Shown: positions 36,556 through 46,689, numbered from the stretch's first letter. The stretch is 64,000 bases of DNA from Synechococcus sp. PCC 6312 (GCF_000316685.1 NC_019680.1:2047501-2111500), one strand, 5' to 3'. The notes: generated by a model from the sequence alone, not told the origin. Translations and numbers: made by a program.

Positions 36556-37845
36556 TTACTGACCAGGCCGGGGAAGGGGAGGTTCTTCATGGCTCTGCCA
36601 GGGGGCAAAAAAGGGCAACAGGGCCAAGGCGGGTAAGGCAGCCCCTAAGGTAAAGAGAAAAAATAAGGGCCAACCCATCATCTCTGCCAGTCGGCCAGCG
36701 GGGGCGGTAAAAATATCTCGACTAACGGCAAATAAACTGGACAAGAGGGCATATTGAGTGGCGGAAAAGCGGGGATTACATAAACTCATTAGAAAGGCTG
36801 TCAAGGCTGCTACTCCCAGGCCGCCACAAAAGTTATCCACATTAATCGCTAAAATCATCAGCCCATAACTCTGTCCCGCTTGAGCCAAGGCAAAATAAGT
36901 AAGATTACTCAAGGCCTGGAGAAAGCCCAATATCCACAGGGCCCGATGAATCCCAATCCGACTAATAATCGCCCCTCCCGCCAAGACCCCGACAATGGTT
37001 GCCACCAGGCCCAGGCCCCCTTGCCAGGCCCCAATTTCTGTTTGACTAAACCCAGTTTTTAATAAAAAGGGAGTCACCATATTCCCAATCAGAGCATCCC
37101 CATAGCGATAGAAACAGACAAAGAGCAAAATAATCAGGGCCTTGCCCCAGCCAAACCGTTGGAAAAACTCACCAAAGGGCAAAATAATCGCATCCTTCAA
37201 AGAGGGGGGCGCAGGGACATCTGTTGCCGGTTCCTCTCCCCAAAAGGTGGTTAATATCCCGACAATCATCAGCCCAGAAATTAATAGATAAACCAAGGGC
37301 CAAGGCATTTGATCCGCCAAAATCAACGCTGCCGACCCCGTTACCAGGAGCGCAATCCGATAGCCCAAAACATAAACCCCAGCCCCGGCCCCCATTTCTA
37401 ACTCTTCTAAAATGTCTGTCCGGTAGGCATCCACGGCAATATCTTGGCTGGCACTGAAAAAGGCAATGAGTAAGGCATTAATGGCCAACAGCCGCAATCC
37501 CACCGCTGGATTTTGTAATGCCATGGCCGCAATTGCCAGCAGCAAACCGATTTGGGTCACAACCAACCAGCCTCGCCGCCGGCCTAAAAAGGGGGGAACA
37601 TAGCGATCTAATAGGGGCGACCAGAGGAACTTGAGGGAATAGGGCAGCGCGACCAAACTAAACAACCCAATGGCCGTTAAATCTACGTTCGCTTGGGTCA
37701 TCCAGGCCTGGAGGGTGCGGCTGGTCAAGAAAAAAGGCAATCCAGAGGAAAAACCCATCAAGAGCACAACTGCCATTTTTTTGCTTTCAAATACTTTGAT
37801 GGCGGCCGCGAGGGACTGGAGGGGATTAAAGCCAAGTTTTGCCAT
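36556..37845 (-). CDS. AmpG-like MFS permease
   Basis: A 429-residue, 12-helix major facilitator of the PAT/AmpG type. MGFSSGLPFFLTSRTLQAWM, WSPLLDRYVPPFLGRRRGW and SASQDIAVDAYRTDIL (the Asp-rich motif of AmpG and acetyl-CoA transporters) are conserved. AmpG imports anhydro-muropeptides for cell-wall recycling. It is convergent with the anti-sigma kinase gene, the ends being 15 bp apart. Confidence 0.9.
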   Translation of the reverse strand: MAKLGFNPLQSLAAAIKVFESKKMAVVLLMGFSSGLPFFLTSRTLQAWMTQANVDLTAIGLFSLVALPYSLKFLWSPLLDRYVPPFLGRRRGWLVVTQIGLLLAIAAMALQNPAVGLRLLAINALLIAFFSASQDIAVDAYRTDILEELEMGAGAGVYVLGYRIALLVTGSAALILADQMPWPLVYLLISGLMIVGILTTFWGEEPATDVPAPPSLKDAIILPFGEFFQRFGWGKALIILLFVCFYRYGDALIGNMVTPFLLKTGFSQTEIGAWQGGLGLVATIVGVLAGGAIISRIGIHRALWILGFLQALSNLTYFALAQAGQSYGLMILAINVDNFCGGLGVAALTAFLMSLCNPRFSATQYALLSSLFAVSRDIFTAPAGRLAEMMGWPLFFLFTLGAALPALALLPFFAPWQSHEEPPLPRPGQ

Positions 37846-37987
37846 AAATGTGGTAGATATTGCCAGATTGCGCTTCTATAGCACTATACAGGGGGTGAGA
37901 GACCGCTGGCAGACCGACTAAAGACTTTTCAGGAGTCCCGGCCTGGCATAGACTAGAGTATGTACTGAATTTCAAGGAATTAAAAAC

Positions 37988-39037
37988 GTGGGGACAACGA
38001 CCTCGGTACTCCCGCATCTGTTGCGCGTCGCTCAAGGGGAAACCCTAGATCGTCCCCCGATTTGGTTAATGCGCCAGGCCGGCCGGTATATGAAGGTCTA
38101 TCGAGACTTGCGGGATCGTTACCCCTCTTTTCGTGATCGCTCCGAAATTCCCGACTTAGCCATTGATATTTCCCTCCAACCGTTTCGGGCCTTTGCTCCC
38201 GATGGGGTCATTCTTTTTTCAGATATTTTAACGCCCTTACCCGGCCTGGGGATTCCCTTTGACATCATCGAAAGTAAAGGGCCAATCATTGATCCGCCGA
38301 TCCGCAGCCAGGCCCAGGTGGATGCCTTAACCCCCCTTGAACCAGAAGTTGCCTGCCCATTCATCCGCCCCATCTTAACGACCCTGAGAAAAGAAGTGGG
38401 AGATAGAGCCACCGTTTTAGGATTTGCTGGGGCACCTTGGACATTAGCGGCCTATGCGGTGGAGGGAAAAAGCTCTAAGGATTATATTGTCATCAAGACT
38501 ATGGCGTATCAGGAGCCGGATCTCTTACATCAATTCCTCGGAAAACTGGCCGATGCCATTGCCGCCTATCTTTGCTATCAGATTGATTGTGGTGCTCAGG
38601 TGGTGCAATTATTTGATTCCTGGGCCGGTCAACTCAGCCAGCGGGACTATGCCAATTTTGCTCTACCCTACCAACAACGGGTCGTCCGGGGTGTGAAAGC
38701 GATTTACCCCCATGTGCCGGTAATTCTTTACATCAATGGCAGTGGCGCAATCCTTGATAAAATGCCCGCCAGTGGGGTGGATATTGTCAGTTTGGATTGG
38801 ACGGTGGATATTGGCCCAGTCCGGCAACGCTTCGGCCCCAACATTGGCATTCAAGGCAATCTCGACCCTGTGACTCTATTTGCCAGTCCCGATGTGATTA
38901 AAGAACGGGTAGCCGATATTATTCGCCAGGCCGGGGACTCTCGCTATATTTTTAACTTAGGTCATGGTGTTCTCCAAAAGACTCCCGAAGAAAACGTGGC
39001 CTACTTGTTTGATTTGGTCAAATCGGGGAGCTATTAA
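37988..39037 (+). CDS. hemE: Uroporphyrinogen decarboxylase
   Basis: HemE converts uroporphyrinogen III to coproporphyrinogen III in the common heme and chlorophyll branch. The 349-residue protein starts at GTG 37988. It has the signature [41 protein letters not shown], and [15 protein letters not shown]. The downstream SDR gene starts 4 bp later, so the two are probably co-transcribed. Confidence 0.98.
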   Translation: MGTTTSVLPHLLRVAQGETLDRPPIWLMRQAGRYMKVYRDLRDRYPSFRDRSEIPDLAIDISLQPFRAFAPDGVILFSDILTPLPGLGIPFDIIESKGPIIDPPIRSQAQVDALTPLEPEVACPFIRPILTTLRKEVGDRATVLGFAGAPWTLAAYAVEGKSSKDYIVIKTMAYQEPDLLHQFLGKLADAIAAYLCYQIDCGAQVVQLFDSWAGQLSQRDYANFALPYQQRVVRGVKAIYPHVPVILYINGSGAILDKMPASGVDIVSLDWTVDIGPVRQRFGPNIGIQGNLDPVTLFASPDVIKERVADIIRQAGDSRYIFNLGHGVLQKTPEENVAYLFDLVKSGSY

Positions 39038-39040
39038 CCC

Positions 39041-39994
39041 TTGCGGATCTTAGTTACGGGAGCCAGTGGGTGCATTGGTCACTACATTTCCGAAAGTTTG
39101 ATTCAGCAGACTGATCATGAATTATTTCTCATGGTGCGGAATCCGGCGAAGTTAAACCTGGATGTGACGGCCCGGCCTGGGATTACGGTGATTCAGGGGG
39201 ATATGCTCAATCTAGAACCCCTGGCGGATTTGCTCCCAACGCTAAACATTGCCATTCTGACTGCAACCATGTGGGGCGGCCCAGAAATTTTCCAGGTGAA
39301 TGTCACGCAAACCTTGGCCTTAATGGCAGCGTTAAATCCAGACGTTTGCCAAAAAGTCTTTTACTTTTCTACTGCAAGTGTTCTAGATCGTCAACTTAAT
39401 CCTCTTGCCGAAGCGGGCACAATTGGCACTGATTACATTCGCTCCAAGTATCAATGTCTCCATGAATTGGAAAGTTTACCCATTGCGGATCGGATTGTGG
39501 AGCTTTTTCCCACTTTGGTTTTTGGGGGTGGCGGCGATGGCAAACCGACCTCTCATGTTACGGGGGGCCTGGGGGAAGCGCTCAAATGGCTCTGGTTGGC
39601 CAAATGTTTTGATGTGGATGGGAGTTTTCACATTGTCCACGGTCGTGACATTGCCCAGGTGATCACCTATCTCATTCAGCACCCGGAAGTGGCCCTAGGC
39701 CCGCGCTTAGTGTTGGGAAATCCGGCTTTAACAGTTAGTCAAATGTTGCAAGAAATGTGTGACTTTACTGGACAGAGAATTTATTTTCAACTCCCGCTCC
39801 GATTGTGGTTGGTGAATATTTTAATCAGGGTTTTTGGCCTCCAGATGGCGGCCTGGGATTATTTTTGTCTCCAGTATCGGCACTTTAGCTATGACGAAGT
39901 TATCAACCCCCAGAGCTTAGGCTTGAGTCCCTATTGTGGTACGTTGACGGATTTACTGCGGATGACTCAATCAGCGGGATTGGCGAGTCGGTAA
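39041..39994 (+). CDS. NAD-dependent epimerase/dehydratase family protein
   Basis: A 317-residue extended SDR. TTG start at 39041 with GGGGAG upstream. The Rossmann loop is VTGASGCIGHYI. The YxxxK pair appears as DYIRSKYQ, where Tyr and Lys are four apart. Substrate unknown. Its last 24 bp overlap the end of the convergent pentapeptide gene. Confidence 0.85.
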   Translation: MRILVTGASGCIGHYISESLIQQTDHELFLMVRNPAKLNLDVTARPGITVIQGDMLNLEPLADLLPTLNIAILTATMWGGPEIFQVNVTQTLALMAALNPDVCQKVFYFSTASVLDRQLNPLAEAGTIGTDYIRSKYQCLHELESLPIADRIVELFPTLVFGGGGDGKPTSHVTGGLGEALKWLWLAKCFDVDGSFHIVHGRDIAQVITYLIQHPEVALGPRLVLGNPALTVSQMLQEMCDFTGQRIYFQLPLRLWLVNILIRVFGLQMAAWDYFCLQYRHFSYDEVINPQSLGLSPYCGTLTDLLRMTQSAGLASR

Positions 39995-40465
39995 AGCAAA
40001 GAACGCAGGCTGACTGTTGGGCAGTGTTGCACCCGTTAAATCCAAAGCCCCAGCCAGTTTACTTCCGCCTAAAATTGCCCCCGTCAAGTTCGCCTGATCA
40101 AACCGCACCCGCTCAACTCGGGCCCAGGCCAAGCTGGCATTGGTTAAATTCGCACCACTAAAGCGCGCCCCCCGCAAATCGGCATTGGTCAGGGTGGCTC
40201 CGGTCAAATTTGCTCCCGTCAGATTCGCCCCTCTGAGAGTTGCCGCATTTAGATTTGCGCCTTGCAGATCAGCCCCTTTGAAATTCCGGCCATTGAGGTT
40301 GGCATAGCTCAGATCACAGTTGGGGCAGTTACCGGTGCGGTTGAGTTGTTGGAGGTCTTCCGGTTTGGCAGCCAGGCCTGGGGTTACAAAGTTGACCAAG
40401 ATGCCCAGGATACAGCACCCGGTTAACCAGTTCGTTTTAGTAACATTTTTGCAGAAACTTGCCAT
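39971..40465 (-). CDS. Exported pentapeptide-repeat protein
   Basis: A 164-residue protein with a signal peptide (cleavage near GLAA). About fourteen A(D/N)LxG-type pentapeptides follow (GADLQGANLNAATLRGANLT and onward), making a right-handed quadrilateral helix. Two cysteines (NCPNCDLS) precede the repeats. Such thylakoid-lumen or periplasmic proteins are common in cyanobacteria, but their job is mostly unknown. Confidence 0.9.
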   Translation of the reverse strand: MASFCKNVTKTNWLTGCCILGILVNFVTPGLAAKPEDLQQLNRTGNCPNCDLSYANLNGRNFKGADLQGANLNAATLRGANLTGANLTGATLTNADLRGARFSGANLTNASLAWARVERVRFDQANLTGAILGGSKLAGALDLTGATLPNSQPAFFALPTRQSR

Positions 40466-40586
40466 AACCCATCCCAGACCGGAGCAATAACTATCCTTAG
40501 ATTACCCATCATTATGCCCTAGGGAGTTTGAATTTCCCAGGCCTGGAGCGGAATGTTCAGAGAGTTATGCCCACTCATCCAGCAAC

Positions 40587-40850
40587 TTAGGCTCGCTCTA
40601 AAAGCTTTGTAACTGCCCCAATCAAAGCATCCGCATTTTGGAGTAAGCTGCCAAAAATCACCACCGAAGCCGCCGCCACAATCACCGTCCGGGCAATGAT
40701 GAGGTTATCGCGCGAGAGTTGAAAAAAGCGTTCTTCCCATTTATCCATCCGCTGGGTAGAGGCCGCCAAATCAGCTTCTAAGTGATCGAGGCGTTGATTG
40801 ATGCTGCGTAATTCAGTTAAGACTTGGGTTTGAAATTCTGGCTCACTCAT
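40587..40850 (-). CDS. Small coiled-coil membrane protein, unknown
   Basis: An 87-residue protein. Residues 10-48 form an amphipathic coiled coil (ELRSINQRLDHLEADLA) and residues about 52-71 a membrane helix. The pattern resembles short cyanobacterial and phage proteins that pair a coil with a helix. No specific family recognised. Confidence 0.7.
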   Translation of the reverse strand: MSEPEFQTQVLTELRSINQRLDHLEADLAASTQRMDKWEERFFQLSRDNLIIARTVIVAAASVVIFGSLLQNADALIGAVTKLLERA

Positions 40851-40967
40851 GGGGATTTTGTCAGCAAGAGTAATACAATCATAGCAAACATTGTCCAGAG
40901 CCTGTTACAGGATCAACATCTGGGATAGGTCGTCACCTCTATTGAGGATTTTACTGTCTTGGTTCTT

Positions 40968-43142
40968 ATGTCTAACCCAAAGGGATATTCTCTCAATAGC
41001 AATGTTAAGAGAGTCTTTTGGAGTATCTTTTTTGGTATTTTACTTTGGATAGGTTTAACCCGGCCAGGCCTAGCCGATGAACATCCTTTATTGACCCTTG
41101 AGACACTTCAACAACGGCTCCAAAATCCAATGACTTTAGATGGCAAACCCACTATAGATCTAAGACAATTTCAAATTGATTTACGTCCCGAAAATGCCCC
41201 CTTTCGCGACCAATTCTATTCCTTGCTGGCAACCCAATTACAACGCGCGGGCAAGGCCTGGGGCCTGGATTTAAGTGATGCGGTGATCCGTGGTGATTGG
41301 CAGTTTGGGGCCTTGGGAGTGCGCTTACCCTTAACAGGCCAGGCCCTAGCTCCTAATTTTTCTGCTGCTGAACAAGCTCAATTTAATCAGGATCGGCAAC
41401 GATTATTCCAGTTGAGTCGCTTATCCCGATCACTGTTAAGTCAAGATTACCGTGAAGATGATTTACAACTGCGCTTATGGCGGGGAGCCGTCTATCTCAA
41501 CCGAACCCAATTCCAGGGCCTAGTTTCTGGACGAAATACCTTCTTTCTCGGAGCAATCCAAGGGCAGAATGCAGATTTTTTCGGCAAGTCCGACTGGTCT
41601 GGGAGTCGCTTCAGCCAGGCCTGTAATTGGAGTGGGAGTCAATTTCATCAGGCCAGTAATTGGCGCGGCACGATCTTTTTTCGGAAAATCAACTTGACCC
41701 AAACTCGCTGGCAGCAATCCGTTGACTTTAGTAATAGTGAATTTCGTGACAGTGCTAATTTTAGTCGCGTCATTTTCGAGCAGTCCGCCACCTTTTCCCG
41801 TTCACAATGGCAAGGTAATGCAGATTTTAGTCAAACCCGCTGGTTAGGAACGGTTAATTTTAATCGTAGTCAGTGGCAGAAATCGGTATTTTTTCCAGAG
41901 GCCAGCTTTAACCAGATGATCAGTTTTCGGGGGATGCAACTCCAAGAAAAAATGAATCTGCGGGCTGCGACCATTCTCAACCAACTTGATCTCAGTGATG
42001 CCAGCTTTAGTCCCCAGGCCAAAATTAATATTCCTGACCTGGAGTTTGATGCCAAAACTGCCCAAATATTGGGAACTCCGGGCAAAATCGGGGCCATCTT
42101 CACCCTGCCTAGCTACCGCAACAATCAAACCGTTATTCGTAATCTAGTCCGTAACTTCCGCCAGTTGGAACAAATTCAAGATGCCAATGCCATTGAACTC
42201 ATGGGCCAACTCCGCCACTGGCAAGAACTCAGCCGCACCCTTTGGCAACGGAATTTGAATCAACTCTCTGAGTCTCAATTACAGCAGCTAGGATTTACAC
42301 CATCGCAGACCGCGCAAGTTCTCGCCCAGCGGGCCCAAAAACCCTTTACGGATCTCAGTGACTTACTTAACCGGAATGTGATTGATCTGGCCACCTATGT
42401 CAAACTCCAGGCCAAGGTAAATGTTGTTCCGGCGCTCTCCTTAACTGCCTATTGGGGGTATCTCTGGCAATGGTTGGGCTTGAGTTTACTGTTAGCTTTT
42501 ACGGCCTACGGGAGTCGGTTTGGATTAATCTTTGGGGTGGGCTTGGTCGCGATTGCCTATTTTGCCTTGGTCTTTTGGGCCGTGGATCGGATTAGACGGT
42601 GGCGGCCAACTCCCATCCTGCCAGGCCTGGTGGAAACAATGGTCATGATTTTAGGCGGGATCAGCTTGGGGTTAGTCGGGAGTAGTTTAGTCATGCGTTC
42701 TGCCGTCAATCCGGGGTTAACGTGGCTTTGTTTAGTCATGTTTCTTGTGCCAATTCCCCTCGTTTTAACGCTGATTATCTATCTCAAAGGTCGCTATCAT
42801 GACCTGATGACCATTAGTTATTTCGTGGAAGATGGCAGTCAGCGGCAGTTTCGCCTCCTCATTGGTCGCTTACCGATTATGCCGAGATTTCCATTTTTTC
42901 GGGAACGCTATGAGCCAATTCTCTGGGGTCGCCGCTGGACAGGACTAAACTATTTCGACCTCAGTTTAATTAACTTTCTCAAATTTGGCTTTAATGATGT
43001 GCGCTTGCGAGATCAACAGTTACCTGGCCTGGTCGGAAGTTTGGTTTGGTATCAGTGGGGCCTGGGTTTACCCTACATTGGCCTGCTGTTCTGGACCTTA
43101 TCCCGCACCATTCCCGGCCTGAATTTATTTATTTATTTTTAA
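40968..43142 (+). CDS. Large membrane protein with degenerate pentapeptide and HhH-like regions
   Basis: A 724-residue protein: N-terminal signal or anchor (IFFGILLWIGLTRPGLA), an all-purpose extracytoplasmic part, and degenerate pentapeptide-like repeats (about residues 190-330, such as VDFSNSEFRDSANFSRVIF). A helix-hairpin-helix-like segment follows (ESQLQQLGFTPSQTAQVLAQ). Four to six membrane helices end the protein. ATG 40968 is chosen; a TTG at 40959 with GAGG upstream is also possible. I do not know the function. Confidence 0.8.
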   Translation: MSNPKGYSLNSNVKRVFWSIFFGILLWIGLTRPGLADEHPLLTLETLQQRLQNPMTLDGKPTIDLRQFQIDLRPENAPFRDQFYSLLATQLQRAGKAWGLDLSDAVIRGDWQFGALGVRLPLTGQALAPNFSAAEQAQFNQDRQRLFQLSRLSRSLLSQDYREDDLQLRLWRGAVYLNRTQFQGLVSGRNTFFLGAIQGQNADFFGKSDWSGSRFSQACNWSGSQFHQASNWRGTIFFRKINLTQTRWQQSVDFSNSEFRDSANFSRVIFEQSATFSRSQWQGNADFSQTRWLGTVNFNRSQWQKSVFFPEASFNQMISFRGMQLQEKMNLRAATILNQLDLSDASFSPQAKINIPDLEFDAKTAQILGTPGKIGAIFTLPSYRNNQTVIRNLVRNFRQLEQIQDANAIELMGQLRHWQELSRTLWQRNLNQLSESQLQQLGFTPSQTAQVLAQRAQKPFTDLSDLLNRNVIDLATYVKLQAKVNVVPALSLTAYWGYLWQWLGLSLLLAFTAYGSRFGLIFGVGLVAIAYFALVFWAVDRIRRWRPTPILPGLVETMVMILGGISLGLVGSSLVMRSAVNPGLTWLCLVMFLVPIPLVLTLIIYLKGRYHDLMTISYFVEDGSQRQFRLLIGRLPIMPRFPFFRERYEPILWGRRWTGLNYFDLSLINFLKFGFNDVRLRDQQLPGLVGSLVWYQWGLGLPYIGLLFWTLSRTIPGLNLFIYF

Positions 43143-43328
43143 CGGCGACTTTATCTTGATGAAACTTGAAGAATATTCATCATCTGCTGATGCGTCAATC
43201 CTTCTAGGGTCATCTTTACCGCTAAGGCGGGCTGAGTCTGTCTTGATCTAGATAAGCATCAATACATGGGTTGAGTTCATCCATAAGACCATCCAAATCA
43301 TGCTCTAACCATCTCATATCTAAAAACG

Positions 43329-43407
43329 AATTACTATCCGGTCATGTTGGCTGATTTACCGGGATGTATTTCCCAAGGCGATCCTCTCAAAGAAGCTGTT
43401 GCTAAAA
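43329..43407 (+). pseudogene. Remnant of a HicB-like antitoxin gene
   Basis: In one plus frame the bases encode YYPVMLADLPGCISQGDP and KEAVAK, close to the HicB consensus (PDLPGCxSQGDTLEEAL). The reading then runs straight into the tRNA-Thr gene, losing the rest of the domain. No intact hicA is nearby. A decayed 31-codon minus ORF (43222-43317) lies on the other strand. It looks like a fossil toxin-antitoxin module. Confidence 0.5.
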
Positions 43408-43479
43408 AGCCGATGATGAGATTTGAACTCACGGCCGCTCGATTACGAATCGAGTGCTCTACCACTGAGCTACATCGGC
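43408..43479 (-). tRNA. trnT: tRNA-Thr (anticodon CGT)
   Basis: On the minus strand the 72 nt form a cloverleaf: acceptor stem GCCGATG/CATCGGC, D stem GCTC/GAGC, anticodon stem CTCGA/TCGAG with loop TTCGTAA, T stem GTGAG/CTCAT with loop TTCAAAT. CCA is not encoded. Confidence 0.96.
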
Positions 43480-43608
43480 AACCAGGCCCCCCATTTTAGC
43501 ATCAAGATTTTGTAAGTTTGCTGGCTCAGACTCAATCTCGTTGAAATTTAATTACACTTAGGCTCCATCCAACTTGGTTAATGCAGAGAAAATACCTTTC
43601 TACTCGCT

Positions 43609-46047
43609 TCAGGCCTGGGTCAAGGCTGTTAAAAAGGGGCTGGGAGCTTTCTTACTTCTATCATCCTGCTCATGGGTTGAGAGATAAAGTTGCTGCTGAG
43701 CCCGCGTCAAGGCAACATAAAACAGGCGTTTTTCCTCTTCAAGCCGGCCCTCTTGGACACTGCGAAAACTCGGAAATTCTCCATCCGCCAGGCCTGCCAC
43801 AAAAACCCGATCAAACTCCAACCCCTTGGCCTGGTGAACTGTAATTAAAGGGACAAGATTCTCGGCCTGGGTGAGCCGGTCAACATTCCGAGTCAGGGCT
43901 GTAAATTCGATGATCTCTCGGAGGGCTGTGTGGGGATGGAGTTGAGCTTGATCCCGCTCTGTAAAGACATCAATGAGTTGATCCAAGTTCTCTAGGCGTT
44001 CCGGCTGACTACTGTAATGGCGATATAATCCAGAGTCTTGGATGATTTGGCGGATTAACTCTCCCGGCCGGAGTTGGTCACTTGCTTGTCGCCATTGGTA
44101 GAGTTGTCGGGCAAACGGAAAAAACTGCCGTTGATAGCGTTGAATCAGAGCTTGACGTTGGGGCCGGCCAGGAATGGTCAGGGGTAATAAACAATTCAGT
44201 AGTTCAACCGTTGTGCGGACATCATCATCGGCTTTGTGGGTGGGGGTTTGTTTCAGTTGAAAATGCTTGGCCAGGGTGGCGAGTTTGTAATTGGGGGCCT
44301 GGACAAAGCGGTGGGCTAAATTGAGGGTATCTCCCCAGCGGGAAATATTGAACTCTAGACCAACCCGGCGGGCGTGGGCGGTGATCATCTTGATATCAAA
44401 ACCCAGGTTGTGGCCAATCCAATAGGCTCCTTGGGCAAAGCGTTGAAACTCCCGAAACACTTCCTTGGCTGGCCGACCCCGAATCATTAAAAACTGATCG
44501 CTATATCCGTGAATGGCTTCGGTTTCCCCGACTGGCTTGAGGTTTGTAATAAAGCGTTGGAAGCTGAGGGTATGTTCCCCGCCGTCATACCGTTGGGCCG
44601 CAATTTCAATCACTTCCGATTCCGCCACCGACAAGCCCGTCGTTTCGACATCAAACACAATGATCTTGCCCGACTGCTGGGCCTGGAGAATCCCCTGAAA
44701 GGGATCACCGTCTTCTAGGGTGGGTAAATCAATTAAATCTGTTAACCACAACCCACAGGCCTGGCCCTGTTTTTGAATTGTATTAATCGTCCCCAGGCCA
44801 ATTTGCGGCACTAATTGTAGTAACAGTCGCCGTAAGGCCGTCGCATCAAAGGGATTTAACAATAAGCGTATTAAGGCGAGAGCATCCTTGACCTCTTGAC
44901 GTTGGAAAAATTCAAATTGCTCCACCGTTAGGCAGGGAATCCCCATCGCTTTCAGGCTGGTACTAATCTCGGCCAGACGGAAATGATTGCGGGCTAAAAC
45001 AGTCGTGCGGCTATAGCTAAAATTTGGGGACTTACGGGCCATCTCTTGAATTTGTTGGCCAATCCAATCGGCTTCAGCCTGGGCAGTCGGGGCCTGGTGG
45101 ATGATCGGGGGTGGGCCAGCCGGGCAACTGGGAGCAGCCGTAATCTGGGTGTGGCGATGGGCAAAGTTTTGGGCAAATTGATCCGCTGTGGCTAAGAGAG
45201 ATTGGGTCGCCCGATAATTCCAGGCCAATTCATAAACCTGGGGCTGAAACTCTTGGCGAAACTGGGACAAAATTAAATCTGGTTCTGAACCGCGCCACTC
45301 AAAAATCGTCTGATCCAGGTCTCCAATCATGGCCATATTGCCGGAACCTCGTCCCAAATGGGCGACAATTTCATACTCAGAACTGTGGGTATCTTGAACT
45401 TCATCAATTTGTAAGAGCTTAAACCGTTGCTGCCAGCGTTGGGCAATTTCCGGATCAGTCCGTAGCATCCGGCGCACATAGTAAATTAAATCAGCAAAAT
45501 CGAGGGCATGGCGTTTTTGAAGGGCCAGTTGGTATTTAACCCCCTGTGGTGCATAGTCCCCCAGGCCCCGGAATACCCCTAACCAGCCGTCACCATCCTG
45601 CCAATACCCGCGACTTTTAGTCGTCATCAACTCACGGGTATACTTTTTAACATCTCGGGCATCACTCAGGTTAAAAATCTGTTGGACTAATTCTTGGCAA
45701 TCACTATCATCAAAAATCGTAAAATCGGCCGGTAAACCCATCGCAGTGGCTTCTTGCCGTAACATCCAAGCACACAGACCATGAAAGGTTTTAATCGTCA
45801 GATGCTCGGCCTGGTCAGGAATCGCTTGGCGAACGCGGGTCTTCATTTCCTGCGCGGCTCGATTGGTAAAGGTGAGACAGAGAATATCCTGAGCCTGAAA
45901 CCCTGCCTTGAGGGCTTGAATTAAACGGGCGGTCAATACTCTCGTTTTACCAGTCCCAGCCGGAGCCAAGACTAAAATTGCACCCTGGAGATGCTGGGCA
46001 ATGGCGGCCTGTGCGGGGTTGAGTTCCATAGAGATTGGGTCGGACAC
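43609..46047 (-). CDS. UvrD/PcrA-type helicase with inserted DnaQ-like exonuclease
   Basis: An 812-residue SF1A helicase. Motif I APAGTGKT (about residue 28), motif Ia LTFTNRAAQEM, motif II LLQIDEVQDT (about 211), motif III GDLDQTIFEWRGS, motif IV NYRATQSL, motif V HQAKGLEFDRVFVAGL and motif VI YVALTRAQQQLYLS are all there. Between about residues 462 and 620 sits a DEDDh exonuclease: D466 and E468 in VFDVETTGL, D551 in GHNLGFDIKM, H604 and D608 in HKADDD. All catalytic residues of both parts look intact. Likely role: DNA repair or unwinding coupled to 3' end trimming. Confidence 0.93.
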   Translation of the reverse strand: MSDPISMELNPAQAAIAQHLQGAILVLAPAGTGKTRVLTARLIQALKAGFQAQDILCLTFTNRAAQEMKTRVRQAIPDQAEHLTIKTFHGLCAWMLRQEATAMGLPADFTIFDDSDCQELVQQIFNLSDARDVKKYTRELMTTKSRGYWQDGDGWLGVFRGLGDYAPQGVKYQLALQKRHALDFADLIYYVRRMLRTDPEIAQRWQQRFKLLQIDEVQDTHSSEYEIVAHLGRGSGNMAMIGDLDQTIFEWRGSEPDLILSQFRQEFQPQVYELAWNYRATQSLLATADQFAQNFAHRHTQITAAPSCPAGPPPIIHQAPTAQAEADWIGQQIQEMARKSPNFSYSRTTVLARNHFRLAEISTSLKAMGIPCLTVEQFEFFQRQEVKDALALIRLLLNPFDATALRRLLLQLVPQIGLGTINTIQKQGQACGLWLTDLIDLPTLEDGDPFQGILQAQQSGKIIVFDVETTGLSVAESEVIEIAAQRYDGGEHTLSFQRFITNLKPVGETEAIHGYSDQFLMIRGRPAKEVFREFQRFAQGAYWIGHNLGFDIKMITAHARRVGLEFNISRWGDTLNLAHRFVQAPNYKLATLAKHFQLKQTPTHKADDDVRTTVELLNCLLPLTIPGRPQRQALIQRYQRQFFPFARQLYQWRQASDQLRPGELIRQIIQDSGLYRHYSSQPERLENLDQLIDVFTERDQAQLHPHTALREIIEFTALTRNVDRLTQAENLVPLITVHQAKGLEFDRVFVAGLADGEFPSFRSVQEGRLEEEKRLFYVALTRAQQQLYLSTHEQDDRSKKAPSPFLTALTQA

Positions 46048-46251
46048 AATGATATCAATAACCCGACAATTAATATTCCTGTATAATATATTAGGGCAAA
46101 CCTATTGGCTGTCAAGGTATACACATCCTAATCCCCAGCAACTCATCTCCATTGTTAAGCGGATCACAAACCTCAATAGGTCAATATCCCAGGTCCCAAA
46201 CGGCTCCGTAGCGATAGATTAGACTAGGAAGCGAGTGACTGTTTTGATTTC

Positions 46252-46689
46252 ATGTTTCGCTTGGAAATTCGCCACAACTTAGAAATGGCCCATCGTTTTT
46301 GGCAGGCCGAGAACTCCCCTAAGTGCCGGAGTATTCATGGGCATAGTTGGCAAATTATTTTGACGTTACACTCTCCACAGTTAGATCAGCAGGGCATGGT
46401 CATTGAGTTCGGGCAATTAAAGCTCGTCTGGCGGGCCTGGTTAGATCAATATTTAGATCATGCCTTGGTTTTGTGTGAGGCAGATCCCTTCGTTAAACTA
46501 CTCCAGGCCAGTGATCCAGATTTACGCCTGTTTACCCTTGCGACCGACCCGACAACAGAATGTTTAGCTGAGTTTTTATATCACCAGGCCAGTCACATCT
46601 TAAGGGACGTAAACGCTGATCCACGGATTCAAGTTGAACGCATCCGCATTGAAGAAACAGCGGTTAATTCTGCTGAATATTGGGGTTAA
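46252..46689 (+). CDS. queD: 6-carboxy-tetrahydropterin synthase-like protein
   Basis: A 145-residue T-fold enzyme of the PTPS/QueD family. Zinc ligands are in MAHRFW (first His) and IHGHSW (two His). The catalytic Cys fits KCRSIHGH, and the later His and Glu lie in LDHALVL and IEETAVNSAEYW. QueD makes the preQ0 precursor for queuosine; queA is at 10556. A PTPS role in pterin synthesis is the alternative. Confidence 0.88.
   Translation: MFRLEIRHNLEMAHRFWQAENSPKCRSIHGHSWQIILTLHSPQLDQQGMVIEFGQLKLVWRAWLDQYLDHALVLCEADPFVKLLQASDPDLRLFTLATDPTTECLAEFLYHQASHILRDVNADPRIQVERIRIEETAVNSAEYWG

Noticed and set aside
43222-43317. 31-codon minus ORF (starts MRWLEHDLDG) near tRNA-Thr
   Set aside because: Too short, no SD, stop codons on both sides; kept only as part of the decayed HicB region.
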